Notes: generated by a model from the letters alone, not told the origin. Counted from the first letter of the stretch, positions 1 to 9,745 are shown. The stretch: 64,000 nucleotides of DNA from Hyphomicrobiales bacterium (GCA_039989895.1 JBDXGY010000005.1:62001-126000), one strand, 5' to 3'. Program-made: numbers and translations.

Positions 1-899
1 TGCTGGCGATGAACTATGGACCACAACATAATCCACTCGATGATCTGTCTAAAAGCGATAAAGGCCTCTTGTCAGTTTATGCGGCCAACCGCGATTATCA
101 TGACCTTATCAAAGGAAAGTTGAAGCAGATCGCAGGACGTTTTGCCGCTGCTAATAAAGCCAATGTCAAAGTGTTCGTTGATACTGCACCCGTGATGGAA
201 AAACCTCTGGCTGCAAAAGCGGGCCTCGGGTGGCAAGGCAAGCACACCAATTTGGTCTCGCGCTCCTTTGGGTCATGGACATTTCTGGGGTCAATTTTTA
301 CAGATTTTTCTTTGCCACCAGATGAGAGCGAAGCGGACCATTGTGGTAATTGTCGTTCCTGCCTCGACATCTGCCCAACCAATGCATTCCCCGCCCCCTA
401 TCAGCTTGATGCGCGGCTTTGCATTTCTTACCTTACGATTGAGCACAAAGGGGCTATTGATCGGGCGCTCAGACCATTGATGGGAAATCGTATTTATGGC
501 TGCGATGATTGTCTTGCAGTTTGTCCTTGGAATAAATTTGCCCAAACTGCGTCTGAGATAAAACTGCAACCACGTGAAAAATTCCAAACGCCAGCATTGC
601 AAATGCTTGCCGCATTGGATGACAGTGAGTTTAGAACATTTTTTTCAGGCTCACCGGTGAAGCGGATCGGGCGAGCAAAATTTATCTCCAATGTGATGAT
701 CGCCATTGGCAATAGCGATGACCCAAATCTGGTAGACTGTCTTATGCCTCGCCTGCGCGATGAATCGTCTCTCGTTCGCGCTATGGCGGTATGGGCATTA
801 AGGCAACTTATTGATTCTCACCCATTTGAAAACCTAAAAAAGGAATATACACCACAAGAAGATGATCCCATGGTGCTTGAGGAATGGACTTTAACATGA
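1..899 (+). CDS. queG: Epoxyqueuosine reductase QueG, 5' end outside window
   Basis: Cobalamin-dependent iron-sulfur enzyme that reduces epoxyqueuosine to queuosine in tRNA, the last step of queuosine synthesis. The reading frame is already open at base 3 and the visible 298 or so residues lack roughly the first 75 of a normal ~370-residue QueG. Seen in the sequence: the conserved CISYLTIE segment, two ferredoxin-type [4Fe-4S] clusters (CGNCRSCLDICP and CDDCLAVCPWNKF), and a C-terminal HEAT-like stretch rich in Leu/Ala/Arg. The stop codon overlaps the next start as ATGA (896-899), so the two genes are probably translationally coupled. Identification is secure; only the start is missing. Confidence 0.93.
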   Translation, partial: LAMNYGPQHNPLDDLSKSDKGLLSVYAANRDYHDLIKGKLKQIAGRFAAANKANVKVFVDTAPVMEKPLAAKAGLGWQGKHTNLVSRSFGSWTFLGSIFTDFSLPPDESEADHCGNCRSCLDICPTNAFPAPYQLDARLCISYLTIEHKGAIDRALRPLMGNRIYGCDDCLAVCPWNKFAQTASEIKLQPREKFQTPALQMLAALDDSEFRTFFSGSPVKRIGRAKFISNVMIAIGNSDDPNLVDCLMPRLRDESSLVRAMAVWALRQLIDSHPFENLKKEYTPQEDDPMVLEEWTLT

Positions 900-1804
900 A
901 ACTTTTCGTCTTTGGACTAGGCTATTCCGCCACCAGCGCGGTCAACCAATTAGCTCCTCATTGCATCGCGCAAGGCGGCTGGGTTTCGGCAACGACACGC
1001 AGTGCGCAAAAAGCTGAGAAGCTTAGCGACTCAGGCCTGCGGGCACATGTTTTTAGTGGTGAAAAACCTGGCGATGAGCGATTGCGCCAAGATATTACAT
1101 CCGCAACCCATATCATCATTTCCATCAGCCCAGGGGAAAACGATCCCGTGTTGGCCCATCACGCGGAAGATATAAAGGCGAGTAAGGCTCTTCAATGGAT
1201 TGGCTATTATTCAACGGTGGGGGTTTATGGCGATCATCAAGGTGCATGGGTTGATGAGGCCGGCGACCTGCGCCCGGTCTCGCGCCGCTCCATAGAACGC
1301 GTGGCTGCCGAAGAAGCATGGTGCACGCTTGCAAAGGAGTGCGATGTTCCCATTGCGCTCTTGCGGCTTGCTGGCATTTACGGACCAGGTCGTAATGGTT
1401 TCGTCAATTTAGAGGCCGGCAAAGCCCGGCGCATTGTTAAGCCAGGGCAGGTTTTCAATCGCATCCATGTCAGCGACATTGGTCGCATCAGTGAAGCCAT
1501 GGCACTGCGCAAAGCGAGTGGTGTATTTAATGGCGCAGACAATGAACCCGCGCCGCCCCAAGACGTGGTGGAATATGCAGCTCAGCTGATGGATGTGCCG
1601 GTGCCGCCTGACATTGATTATGATACGGCCAATATGTCGCCCATGGGCCGCTCTTTTTATGGCGAAACAAAACGCGTCTCGAACAAGAGACTTCTCAGCG
1701 ACCTTGATATTGAATTGAAATATCCGACTTATCGCGATGCCTTTGACGCTCTTTGGCAGAGCAATACTTGGCGTGACTTGCCTTTGTTGAAAAAACTCCG
1801 CTAA
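896..1804 (+). CDS. NAD-dependent epimerase/dehydratase-like protein (SDR, YeeZ-type)
   Basis: About 302 residues with an extended SDR/Rossmann fold. The N-terminus MKLFVFGLGYSA carries the nucleotide-binding glycine motif; an STVGVYGD segment and LLRLAGIYGPGRNGF are typical of the family. The usual YxxxK pair is not clear (SRRSIERVAAEEAW occupies that place), as in other YeeZ-like members, so catalytic activity is uncertain. I chose ATG 896, which overlaps the queG stop by 4 bp and gives the family-like N-terminus; an in-frame ATG at 884 is the alternative. Substrate unknown. It is co-transcribed with queG by position, which does not by itself imply a role in queuosine synthesis. Confidence 0.8.
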   Translation: MKLFVFGLGYSATSAVNQLAPHCIAQGGWVSATTRSAQKAEKLSDSGLRAHVFSGEKPGDERLRQDITSATHIIISISPGENDPVLAHHAEDIKASKALQWIGYYSTVGVYGDHQGAWVDEAGDLRPVSRRSIERVAAEEAWCTLAKECDVPIALLRLAGIYGPGRNGFVNLEAGKARRIVKPGQVFNRIHVSDIGRISEAMALRKASGVFNGADNEPAPPQDVVEYAAQLMDVPVPPDIDYDTANMSPMGRSFYGETKRVSNKRLLSDLDIELKYPTYRDAFDALWQSNTWRDLPLLKKLR

Positions 1805-1810
1805 AGCGCG

Positions 1811-2596
1811 CTAGACTATTGCTGCTATGATTTTTAATAGGCGGTCTAAATCTTCATCGCGAGATAAGCGATGATCTCCGTCTGGAACAAGCGTGAATGT
1901 GACATCATCGCGAGGTAAAAGTGTCATTAGCTCTTGGCCATGTTGCCACGGCACATCAACATCTTTTTGACCATGCAAAATATGCAACGGGCAATTTAGA
2001 TACATTTTTTTATCACCAATAAGATGATGTTGACCGTCATCTATGAGTTTTTTTGTGATGATGTAATCATCATCTTGATATTCAGAGGGACGCTTATAAA
2101 ACCCGTCCTTTTCTAATGCGTCTCTGGCGTCATCTGAAAACTTCTTCATCATCAAACGCTCTGTCATATCCCATGCTGGAGCAATCAGTATAATACCGAC
2201 AACTCGGTTTTCACGGGCAAGACTATGCGCCAAAAGAAGAGCCAGCCAACCACCCATTGATGAACCAATGATAATTTGCGGGCCTTTTGTTACGGTTTTA
2301 AAGACGGCAAGCGCTTCTTCCAACCACCGAGTGATTGTACCATCGAGAAAGTCACCATGAGATGCACCGTGCCCCGAATAATCCATACGGGTGCAGACGT
2401 GGTCGTTGGCATGTGCCCACTGTGCCAGCGCTTCTGCCTTTAAGCCACGCATCGAGGATTTAAAACCACTTAGCCAGAATAAACCGGACTTTGTATTACT
2501 GCCTTCACCTGCGATATAAGCAATATTGCGCGCCTCATCGTCATTACCGACGCTCAGGTATTCAATGTTCAGTTGGGCTAAAATCTCTTCGCTCAA
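1811..2596 (-). CDS. Alpha/beta hydrolase
   Basis: Cytosolic serine hydrolase-type protein of about 261 residues. Seen: oxyanion/strand segments FWLSGFKSSMRG and RMDYSGHGASHG, a nucleophile elbow GSSMGG (Ser), an acid segment HGQKDVDVPW and a terminal DGDHRLSR with the catalytic His. The GFKS/DYSGHG pattern matches the esterase subfamily often found near infC in Rhizobiales. The frame stays open upstream to an ATG at 2722, but that extension runs antisense to the remnant of a glycosyltransferase and is not hydrolase-like, so I place the start at TTG 2596, which gives the normal family length. The Shine-Dalgarno is weak, so the start is uncertain. Natural substrate unknown. Confidence 0.8.
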   Translation of the reverse strand: MSEEILAQLNIEYLSVGNDDEARNIAYIAGEGSNTKSGLFWLSGFKSSMRGLKAEALAQWAHANDHVCTRMDYSGHGASHGDFLDGTITRWLEEALAVFKTVTKGPQIIIGSSMGGWLALLLAHSLARENRVVGIILIAPAWDMTERLMMKKFSDDARDALEKDGFYKRPSEYQDDDYIITKKLIDDGQHHLIGDKKMYLNCPLHILHGQKDVDVPWQHGQELMTLLPRDDVTFTLVPDGDHRLSRDEDLDRLLKIIAAIV

Positions 2597-2611
2597 AAGA
2601 CAGGCTCGTTT

Positions 2612-2906
2612 ATGGGTGTGCAGATGAAAGATATACAAGACGCACAGACTGACATGGCTGTCATGAATGGCAAGACTGTTTTGCAAGTTATCCCGACACT
2701 GGAAGCCGACGGGGCTGCGCATACTCTTGAGAAATGTGTGCGCACTGACTAACGCTATTGACTAAATCATAACGATGGCACCTGCAAAACGATGTCGTAT
2801 GGATGAAATTGGGCGAGCGAGAATTTTGAAGTATTTTTCCAAAGAACAGACGATTTCTAAGATGATCAGCGTTTATGAACGAGTTCTGGGCCTTTCAAGG
2901 GCTTAA
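2612..2906 (+). pseudogene. Glycosyltransferase family 4 remnant (N- and C-terminal ends only)
   Basis: Two short frames on the plus strand look like the two ends of one GT4/GT1-type glycosyltransferase. From ATG 2612 or 2624 to the stop at 2750-2752 the peptide contains KTVLQVIPTLEADGAAHTLE, matching the usual N-terminal VLQVIPxLxxGGAE motif with the second Gly-Ala-Glu eroded. From about 2766 (ATG 2775) to the stop at 2904-2906 a different frame gives ARILKYFSKEQTISKMISVY and ERVLG, the typical end of such enzymes. Roughly 300 internal residues are missing and the halves are out of frame, so this is a deletion pseudogene. Similarity is judged from memory of the family. Confidence 0.65.
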
Positions 2907-3000
2907 ACAAAGGATATCTGTTGACTTTATGCGAAAAGGTGTAAACTTGGCTTTGCGTCAATTTTGGCGCTTATCATCAATAAATTAGGAGACCAGGACA

Positions 3001-3546
3001 ATTCGCAGACCAACGAGAGGGCAAGAGCCCAAAAAAGAAGGCCCACGCACAAATGAAGACATTCGCGTTCCAGCTGTGCAACTTATCGATGCTGAAGGTG
3101 AAAACCACGGCGAAACACCGATAGAAAAGGCGCTAGAAATGGCCGCCGACTCAGGGCTCGACCTTGTGGAAATTAACGCTGGCCAAGGCATGCCAGTGTG
3201 TAAAATACTGGATTACGGCAAGCTGAAATTTAAAAATCAGAAAAAAGCCGCAGAAGCCCGCAAGAAGCAAAAAACGGTCGATATCAAAGAAATTAAAATG
3301 CGCCCAAACATCGACACTCATGATTATGACGTGAAGATGCGATCGATGGTTAAATTTTTCGATCAAGGTGACAAAGTGAAGGTAACGCTGCGTTTTCGTG
3401 GTCGCGAAATGGCGCACCAAGAGCTTGGTATGCAACTTTTACAAAAAGTAAAATCAGATACTGCTAGCATTTCTAAAGTCGAATTCGAGCCTAAGCTCGA
3501 AGGACGCCAGATGATTATGGTATTGGCACCAACAAACTCAAAGTAG
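3001..3546 (+). CDS. infC: Translation initiation factor IF-3 with AUU start codon
   Basis: Binds the 30S subunit, prevents premature 50S joining and checks the start codon-initiator tRNA pairing. The first ATG/GTG in the frame (GTG 3076) would cut off a conserved N-terminus. Reading back, the frame opens at ATT 3001, just after a good Shine-Dalgarno (TTAGGAG, 2986-2992), and encodes [20 protein letters not shown], the normal alphaproteobacterial IF-3 N-terminus. Total 181 residues with both domains: ...[13 protein letters not shown] and the C-terminal [14 protein letters not shown]. An AUU start is the known autoregulatory device of infC. A possible promoter lies near 2921-2947 (TTGACT, then TAAACT with a short spacer). 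rpmI and rplT do not follow here. Confidence 0.95.
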   Translation: MRRPTRGQEPKKEGPRTNEDIRVPAVQLIDAEGENHGETPIEKALEMAADSGLDLVEINAGQGMPVCKILDYGKLKFKNQKKAAEARKKQKTVDIKEIKMRPNIDTHDYDVKMRSMVKFFDQGDKVKVTLRFRGREMAHQELGMQLLQKVKSDTASISKVEFEPKLEGRQMIMVLAPTNSK

Positions 3547-3819
3547 CACTTGGCAATTTAGATTATTTAAAATTCTCTATCCGTGCAATCACCGAGGCTG
3601 ACCCGGTGGTTCAAAAGGCGCAAGTGTAATATTTAAAATAATACGTTAACTCAATAAAGGTAAAGCATGAAGGATAGCGTACAACTACGTTCTATTTTTA
3701 CCCTAACGTAACGTTTTGCGTATACCATAAAGTATTAGTATCCATTTTTCCCGCAAGGGCCAAAACCAACGATATGGTTTCACATCATAAGAAATAAATG
3801 GGTGACGAGGAGTGTTACA

Positions 3820-4782
3820 GTGCTTGACATAAATAACGTCATAACAAGAATGTTGTTGGACGAAATGCCTTGCCCTGTCTATTTGAAAGACGGTGGAGGC
3901 ATTTTTATTTATGCTAATCCAGCTTTTTTCGAACTTATTGAAATGCCAAAAAGCCGTATTATTGGCAAACGTGTTGAAGATTTCGCCAATACACAGACAG
4001 CGTTTAAATCAAAAACCACGGATATGGCCTTAAAAAAAGATGCGAAGAACAATGACTATGTCATGACGCATCTTAAAAAAGATAAATCTGAACTTATTAT
4101 TCAAGCTAAAAAACGCTTAGTAACAATTCCAGAATACGGCCAATGTATCATGTGTATCATGAACGATATCAGCCAGTTCGTTCAGTATGAAAAAGAACTG
4201 GAAGAAAAGCACCGTGAGTTACGCTCCCAGCAAGGGAAGTTGAAGGAACTTGCTTCGCTTGACCCGCTCACCGGCATATACAATCGCCGAGCTTTTTATG
4301 ATCAAGCAAAAGAGATTATCGATTACGCAAAAGTTGGCGACCTTGATGTTGGCGTGCTGATGTTTGATCTCGATAAATTCAAAGACCTAAACGATACCTA
4401 TGGCCATGCTATCGGTGACGAAGTCCTCTTGCGCTTTACCAAAGTTGTAAGCGACTGCTGCCGCACATCAGATATTTTTGCCCGTCTTGGAGGTGAGGAA
4501 TTTTGTCTATTGCTACCTGATACACCGGAAGGTGCAGCCCGAAACATTGCTGAACGCGTTCGGCAACGGATTGAGAAGGCTACAGTGATGGTCAATGGAG
4601 ACCCGATTCACTTCACAACAAGTGTCGGTGGAACCATGTGGGTAGCACATGAGACTAAGATCGATAGCACTCTTAATCGCGCGGACAATTATCTCTACGA
4701 AGCAAAAAATTCTGGCCGCAATGTTGTTCAATTTATCCTTGAGCACGAAGATAAAATTAAAGACAACTCATCTGCCGCCTAA
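3820..4782 (+). CDS. PAS-GGDEF diguanylate cyclase
   Basis: Predicted to make cyclic di-GMP from two GTP. Residues 1-115 or so form a PAS sensor (LLDEMPCPVYLKDGGG, ANPAFFELIEM), then a short coiled coil (EKELEEKHRELRSQQGKLKE), then a GGDEF domain with DPLTGIYNRR, FDLDKFKDLNDTYGH and an intact GGEEF active site. An RxxD inhibitory I-site (RTSD) sits five residues before GGEEF, so product feedback is likely. No membrane segment, so cytosolic. GTG 3820 has a Shine-Dalgarno (GAGGAG) at normal spacing; the in-frame GTG 3802 lies before that signal and is less likely. The PAS ligand cannot be told from sequence. Confidence 0.9.
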   Translation: MLDINNVITRMLLDEMPCPVYLKDGGGIFIYANPAFFELIEMPKSRIIGKRVEDFANTQTAFKSKTTDMALKKDAKNNDYVMTHLKKDKSELIIQAKKRLVTIPEYGQCIMCIMNDISQFVQYEKELEEKHRELRSQQGKLKELASLDPLTGIYNRRAFYDQAKEIIDYAKVGDLDVGVLMFDLDKFKDLNDTYGHAIGDEVLLRFTKVVSDCCRTSDIFARLGGEEFCLLLPDTPEGAARNIAERVRQRIEKATVMVNGDPIHFTTSVGGTMWVAHETKIDSTLNRADNYLYEAKNSGRNVVQFILEHEDKIKDNSSAA

Positions 4783-4867
4783 TTGAGTTTCTTATTTTAT
4801 GCCGCAGCCTAGGAGCCTATCCAATCCAATCTATTTGAATTCATCGATAAGACTTCTTGATCCATCT

Positions 4868-5686
4868 TTATCCTAGATCAGGGGTATGATCACCTGCGGT
4901 TTGCATTTTTCGCTCGACGCTCAATTTCTTCTGATAGCGCCCCTGTACGATGTCCACGACAATCAGCACACCAATCACAAAATAGAATGTGCTTTTAGCC
5001 ATCGGCTCAACCGCAAAACCTGCAAGTTTCAAATGCGCCAGATGTCCACCTTCTGACAGCAATAAAATACCAACTATGAATAGAATGAAAAGACCTAAAA
5101 CCTCATACATGCGATTTTTCTTCAAAAATTCCGCAACATGATCAGCCAGCAAAATCATCATGATGCCTGAAATGATCACAGCTATTGCCATGAGCGCAAA
5201 AGTATCTGTGAGGGCCATAGCGCCTAAAATGGAATCGAATGAAAAGACGAGATTCATGGCAACAATATATGCGACGGCAGACCACATGGAGCGTTTAGCG
5301 CCGCTTTCGCCTTCATGGTCCAGATCTTCTATGGACATCATGTGACTGATTTCTTTGATTGCCGTGTAAAGCAAGAACACACCACCGACCAATACGATCA
5401 GTGAATGGCCCGTGAAGGCGCCTTCTACGATACCTGGATAGTTGAATGAAAACAGCGTGTCTTGAAACAGAGCTATCGCTTTTACAAGCACAAACAACAA
5501 AACAAGACGCAGTATAATGGCGATACCAATACCCAAACGGCGCGTAGCCGCCTGCTGGTGCAACGGTACCCGCTTCGATTCGATCGATATGTAAAGCAAG
5601 TTGTCAAAACCCAAAACAGCTTGCAGCAATATCAACATGGCAAGCGTGAAAAGATTATCTAGCGTGAGCAGCTCCAACATATTCAA
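4868..5686 (-). CDS. TerC/Alx family integral membrane protein
   Basis: 272-residue polytopic membrane protein with about seven hydrophobic segments. The family signature is present twice in divergent form: LQAVLGFDNLLYISI near the N-terminus and NLVFSFDSILGAMALTD in the middle, each with an acidic residue inside a membrane helix, as in TerC, Alx and YkoY. Members are linked to manganese or other metal export, often at the time of secretion or under alkaline or tellurite stress; the ion used here cannot be inferred. It stands alone, convergent with the diguanylate cyclase and divergent from malate synthase G. Confidence 0.85.
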   Translation of the reverse strand: MNMLELLTLDNLFTLAMLILLQAVLGFDNLLYISIESKRVPLHQQAATRRLGIGIAIILRLVLLFVLVKAIALFQDTLFSFNYPGIVEGAFTGHSLIVLVGGVFLLYTAIKEISHMMSIEDLDHEGESGAKRSMWSAVAYIVAMNLVFSFDSILGAMALTDTFALMAIAVIISGIMMILLADHVAEFLKKNRMYEVLGLFILFIVGILLLSEGGHLAHLKLAGFAVEPMAKSTFYFVIGVLIVVDIVQGRYQKKLSVERKMQTAGDHTPDLG

Positions 5687-5904
5687 CCCTCTAAATTATA
5701 TTATTTCTTCTCATTTACTCGAACATGAGGCAACGTTCAACACACATCAAATTTTTAAGCGAGATATTGCCATTATGTTGTTGCCAAAAGATCTCGTTTA
5801 TTCCAAATTTTCATAAATGTTATGCCTATAGTTTGATTGACGGATACTATCTATACGTTATTCGTAAGCTTCAAGCACAATGAAACACCCGGGGAATATC
5901 GGAA

Positions 5905-8073
5905 ATGTCTAATACAGTTGAACATGACGGCCTAAAGATCGATCAAGCATTGTATGACTTCATCAACAACGAAGCTATACTTGGTACCGGCGTAGATAGT
6001 CAGACATTTTGGGATGGGTTTGCTAATCTGGTCCATGAGCTTGCTCCCACAAACCGCGCCCTCTTGGAAAAGCGTGAAGCGCTCCAAGAAACAATCAACG
6101 CATGGCATAAAGAAAACCGCGCCGGTCATTTCAACATGAATGACTATAAGGCCTTTTTAAAAAAGACTGGCTATCTGGTTGAAGAAGGCAAAGCCTTCTC
6201 AGTTGATACAAGCAATGTGGATCCTGAGATTTCTGACGTTGCCGGCGCTCAGCTCGTGGTGCCTATTATGAACGCCCGCTACGCCCTCAATGCTGCCAAT
6301 GCTCGATGGGGCTCACTCTATGATGCTCTTTATGGAACAGATGCTATTTCTGAGGAGGATGGCGCAGAAAAATCTGGCGGCTACAATCCAGTACGCGGCG
6401 CTAAGGTGATTGCTTGGGCGCGTAAACATATCAATGAAAGCGTACCACTCAACGGTGACTGGAATGACGCCACTAGTTTTGCTGTGGAAAATGGTTCGTG
6501 CACAATCACCTTGAAAGACGGAAGCACAACGGGTCTAAAAGACGCCTCGCAATTTGTCGGCTACAAAGGTGCGGCGAACGCACCAAGCGCCTTGATGTTT
6601 GCTAAAAACGGCCTGCATATCGGTGTCCACATCAATGCTGATCATCAAATCGGCAAAGATGATCCCGCACATATATCCGATATGTGGCTTGAATCAGCCA
6701 TGAGCACAATAATGGATTGCGAAGACAGTGTCGCCGCCGTTGATGCAGAAGATAAAATTCTTGCCTATCGCAACTGGCTTGGTCTGATGAAAGGTGATCT
6801 GGAAGAAACGATGGAAAAAGGCGGCAAGACAATTGTCCGCAAACTCAATGATGACCTTGAATTTACAAGCCCTGATGGTTCCAGCATTACACTCAAAGCC
6901 CGCTCCTTAATGCTCGTACGCAATGTTGGACATTTGATGACCAACCCAGCCATCCATGACAAAGATGGCAATGAAATACCGGAAGGTATTATGGATGCCG
7001 CTATGACAGCGCTGATTGCGCTTCATGATGTTGGCCCCAATGGTCGGCGTGCCAATTCGATTAAAGGCTCCATGTATGTGGTGAAACCCAAAATGCACGG
7101 ACCAGAAGAAGTTGCCTTTGCAGATACGCTGTTTGGCCGAGTCGAGAAGATTGTTGGCATGGCACCAAACACCATTAAAATGGGCATCATGGATGAAGAA
7201 CGCCGCACCACGGTGAATCTCAAAGAATGTATTCGCGCTGCAAAATCACGCGTTGCCTTTATTAATACAGGCTTCCTTGATCGTACGGGAGACGAAATTC
7301 ATACCTCCATGGAAGCAGGACCGATGATCCGCAAGGCTGATATGAAACAGTCACCTTGGATTTCGGCTTATGAAGACTGGAATGTGGACATTGGTCTTGA
7401 ATGCGGTCTTGCTGGTCATGCGCAGATCGGTAAAGGCATGTGGGCCATGCCGGACTTGATGGCTGCCATGCTTGAGCAGAAAGCCGGACACCCCATGGCC
7501 GGCGCCAATACAGCGTGGGTGCCCTCCCCCACGGCTGCCACGCTTCACGCAACGCATTATCACAAAATCAATGTGAAAGACCGCCAAAAAGAAATCAATT
7601 CTCGTGACAGAGCCAGCCTTGATGACATCTTGTCTATTCCGGTGGCTGAGCGACCGAACTGGGCAGAAGATGACATTCGTGCCGAGCTTGAAAACAATGC
7701 CCAAGGCATCCTTGGCTATGTTGTGCGTTGGGTTGATCAAGGTGTTGGCTGCTCTAAAGTGCCCGATATCAATAATGTTGGCCTCATGGAAGATCGCGCC
7801 ACATTGCGGATTTCTTCTCAACATATTGCAAACTGGTTGCATCATGGGGTTTGCACCGAAGATCAAGTGATGACCGCCATGAAAAAAATGGCCGCCATCG
7901 TGGACAGTCAAAACGCAAGTGATAAACTGTATCAACCAATGGCGAAAAACTTTGATGCCTCAATCGCTTTTTCTGCCGCATGTGACTTGGTGTTTAAGGG
8001 TGCAGAGCAACCAGCAGGCTATACCGAGCCAATTTTACATGCTCGTCGCCTCGAAGTGAAAGCAGCGACCTGA
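5905..8073 (+). CDS. glcB: Malate synthase G
   Basis: Condenses glyoxylate with acetyl-CoA to give malate, the second step of the glyoxylate shunt and the entry point for glycolate/glyoxylate carbon. 722 residues, the normal length of the single-chain isoform G. Recognised blocks: [62 protein letters not shown], and the C-terminal [20 protein letters not shown] and [14 protein letters not shown]. Monocistronic by position. No isocitrate lyase in the window. Very secure. Confidence 0.97.
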   Translation: MSNTVEHDGLKIDQALYDFINNEAILGTGVDSQTFWDGFANLVHELAPTNRALLEKREALQETINAWHKENRAGHFNMNDYKAFLKKTGYLVEEGKAFSVDTSNVDPEISDVAGAQLVVPIMNARYALNAANARWGSLYDALYGTDAISEEDGAEKSGGYNPVRGAKVIAWARKHINESVPLNGDWNDATSFAVENGSCTITLKDGSTTGLKDASQFVGYKGAANAPSALMFAKNGLHIGVHINADHQIGKDDPAHISDMWLESAMSTIMDCEDSVAAVDAEDKILAYRNWLGLMKGDLEETMEKGGKTIVRKLNDDLEFTSPDGSSITLKARSLMLVRNVGHLMTNPAIHDKDGNEIPEGIMDAAMTALIALHDVGPNGRRANSIKGSMYVVKPKMHGPEEVAFADTLFGRVEKIVGMAPNTIKMGIMDEERRTTVNLKECIRAAKSRVAFINTGFLDRTGDEIHTSMEAGPMIRKADMKQSPWISAYEDWNVDIGLECGLAGHAQIGKGMWAMPDLMAAMLEQKAGHPMAGANTAWVPSPTAATLHATHYHKINVKDRQKEINSRDRASLDDILSIPVAERPNWAEDDIRAELENNAQGILGYVVRWVDQGVGCSKVPDINNVGLMEDRATLRISSQHIANWLHHGVCTEDQVMTAMKKMAAIVDSQNASDKLYQPMAKNFDASIAFSAACDLVFKGAEQPAGYTEPILHARRLEVKAAT

Positions 8074-8168
8074 ATAGGCAATCAATCGTTATTAAAGTGT
8101 GTTTAGACTATTATTAACTTTCGCTACCTACCGTGATAAAGTACAAACTGAATCGTGGTAGGTAAGTG

Positions 8169-8318
8169 ATGAATTCAAAAACAGATAATATATTGCAGTC
8201 TGACATTACGGATCATGGCACAAAAATAGCCATCCCTGCGAGACCCTTGGCTATTATCACGATCATCGCATTTTGCCTTACAATATGGGGTAGCATTGTC
8301 TACTTCGTCATTGTTTAA
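8169..8318 (+). CDS. Small single-span membrane protein, 49 aa
   Basis: Short frame with ATG 8169 preceded by GGTAGG. The peptide has a polar first third (MNSKTDNILQSDITDHGTK) and one strong hydrophobic segment at about residues 27-48 (LAIITIIAFCLTIWGSIVYF). The pattern fits a small inner-membrane protein, and it is followed by an inverted repeat that could end or regulate its transcript. I do not recognise a family. It lies before the sugar transferase gene but is separated from it by regulatory-looking DNA, so a shared role is not implied. Confidence 0.45.
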   Translation: MNSKTDNILQSDITDHGTKIAIPARPLAIITIIAFCLTIWGSIVYFVIV

Positions 8319-8336
8319 TTGAAAAGTTAACCCACA

Positions 8337-8363
8337 TTAACCATATGCAAGGCGTATGGTTAA
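8337..8363. promoter_or_regulatory. 9-bp perfect inverted repeat upstream of sugar transferase gene
   Basis: Arms TTAACCATA (8337-8345) and TATGGTTAA (8355-8363) around a 9-nt loop. No T-run follows, so it is more likely an operator than an intrinsic terminator. It may belong to the promoter region of the sugar transferase gene at 8459. Confidence 0.4.
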
Positions 8364-8395
8364 AAGCATCTGCTGAACATACAAAAATTCTATCG

Positions 8396-8411
8396 TTAAT
8401 GATCCATTAAC
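8396..8411. promoter_or_regulatory. Candidate CtrA box
   Basis: TTAATGATCCATTAAC fits the alphaproteobacterial CtrA full-site consensus TTAA-N7-TTAAC exactly, within a perfect 8-bp palindrome (8394-8412). It lies 48 bp before the start of the sugar transferase gene, a position suited to direct transcriptional control. Confidence 0.5.
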
Positions 8412-8458
8412 GCACAGGATACGTAAGGGTTTAAAAGCAGATCTGAAGAGTGGGCTAA

Positions 8459-9148
8459 ATGTTAATTGTTTCGAGTGCTATTACTGAGCGTTGCGGTGCG
8501 GGATTAAACTTCCGAGCAAACAGTATCAAAAGACTACCTAAATTGGGTATGGTTGGGATTCTCCAAGAACGCCGCAAGAGAATTTTCGATTTCTTATTAG
8601 CAAGCTTCTTGCTTGTTTTTCTTGCACCCGTCCTGATTCTTATTGCCATCGCCATCAAACTGACATCAGAAGGCCCCGTGCTGTTTCAGCAACGCCGCTA
8701 TGGCCGATTTAAAATGCAGTTCACAATTTTCAAATTCCGCACCATGAGCGTCATGGAAAGCGGCGACAATTTCACTCAAGCACGAAAGCACGATCCACGG
8801 ATCACAAAACTTGGTGCTTTTTTGCGTCGCACCAGCCTTGATGAACTGCCACAGCTTTGGAATGTTGTACGTGGTGATATGTCGCTCGTAGGCCCTCGTC
8901 CTCATGCGATCGCAATGGATGATGACTATGCCCGCAAAATCTTTGGTTATAACCGCCGCTTTTTAATGAAGCCGGGAATCACAGGCCTTGCTCAGTGTAA
9001 AGGTTTCCGTGGAAACACAGAAAAAATGCAGCAAATGATAGGCCGGTTATGTCGCGATATCTATTATGTTCGCAACCGTAGCATGTCGTTTGATATTCGC
9101 ATTTTAGCGATGACCGTCGTCAGCCTACTAACCCATGATGCTTATTAG
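8459..9148 (+). CDS. Bacterial sugar transferase (undecaprenyl-phosphate sugar phosphotransferase, ExoY-like)
   Basis: 229-residue enzyme of the polyisoprenyl-phosphate hexose-1-phosphate transferase family, which loads the first sugar of an exopolysaccharide or O-antigen unit onto undecaprenyl phosphate at the inner membrane. Seen: a membrane hairpin at about residues 43-68 ([20 protein letters not shown]), [17 protein letters not shown], the catalytic [20 protein letters not shown] and GITGLAQ. It lacks the extra N-terminal transmembrane domain of WbaP, so it is the short ExoY-type form. No other polysaccharide genes are adjacent. The upstream CtrA-like box suggests cell-cycle control. The sugar donor is unknown. 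Confidence 0.9.
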   Translation: MLIVSSAITERCGAGLNFRANSIKRLPKLGMVGILQERRKRIFDFLLASFLLVFLAPVLILIAIAIKLTSEGPVLFQQRRYGRFKMQFTIFKFRTMSVMESGDNFTQARKHDPRITKLGAFLRRTSLDELPQLWNVVRGDMSLVGPRPHAIAMDDDYARKIFGYNRRFLMKPGITGLAQCKGFRGNTEKMQQMIGRLCRDIYYVRNRSMSFDIRILAMTVVSLLTHDAY

Positions 9149-9169
9149 GGTTAAGCCTTATTCAGCCGC

Positions 9170-9640
9170 TTATGACTGATCTGTATAGCCCTTTAAAGTG
9201 CCATTGATGACATAGGCCAGTATATCGGCAACATCCGTTGGTGTGTCTGTCACAGCTAATGCAGCGCCATCTACTTCTTTGAGCGCGTGTTGATGTTCTG
9301 CGCCGTGTATAACGATCAATGATTTTCCAAGGGCCGAGGCATAACCGGCATCAAAAGCTGCATTCCATTGTTTGTATTTCTCACCAAAGCGCACAACAAC
9401 AATATCCGCTTTCTCGATTAATGTGCGGGTGCGAATTGCATTGACTTTCGCACCTTTATTGTCATGCCAAAACTTATTTGGCTCCGCACCAAGGATTGTT
9501 ACACCACAATCATCTGATGCCTCATGGTGGGTGACGGGGGCTGAGAAGGTGACAGGGAGATTGGCAGCCTGCGTTGCAGCCTCAATCTCTTCACGCCAAT
9601 TGCTATGAATTTCACCTGATAGATATACGTTCCACGTCAT
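9170..9640 (-). CDS. YtoQ family protein
   Basis: 156 residues beginning MTWNVYLSGEIHSNWREE, with VTFSAPVTHHEASDDCG, LIEKADIVVVRFGEKYKQWNAAFDAGYA and ALAVTDTPTDVADILAYV. The layout (SGEIHS, an ADIVVVRF strand, GYA after it) is that of the YtoQ family, which resembles nucleoside 2-deoxyribosyltransferase-like folds; function is not established. Start ATG 9640 follows a clear AGGAAGG Shine-Dalgarno. No operon partner. Confidence 0.8.
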   Translation of the reverse strand: MTWNVYLSGEIHSNWREEIEAATQAANLPVTFSAPVTHHEASDDCGVTILGAEPNKFWHDNKGAKVNAIRTRTLIEKADIVVVRFGEKYKQWNAAFDAGYASALGKSLIVIHGAEHQHALKEVDGAALAVTDTPTDVADILAYVINGTLKGYTDQS

Positions 9641-9745
9641 TGGATAGCCTTCCTATACTCGACAACGATTTAAGCTTTTTAGCTCAAGTCAAAGACACAT
9701 CCAAAAGAATATCGCAACATAGCGATAGAAACTATGCCTATACCT

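Noticed and set aside
3587-3611. Hairpin AATCACCG/CGGTGGTT after infC
   Set aside because: An 8-bp stem, but no T-run follows, so I do not call an intrinsic terminator.
7351-7935. 194-codon minus-strand frame inside malate synthase G
   Set aside because: A shadow of glcB codon structure: no Shine-Dalgarno, no family, and it fully overlaps a secure gene.
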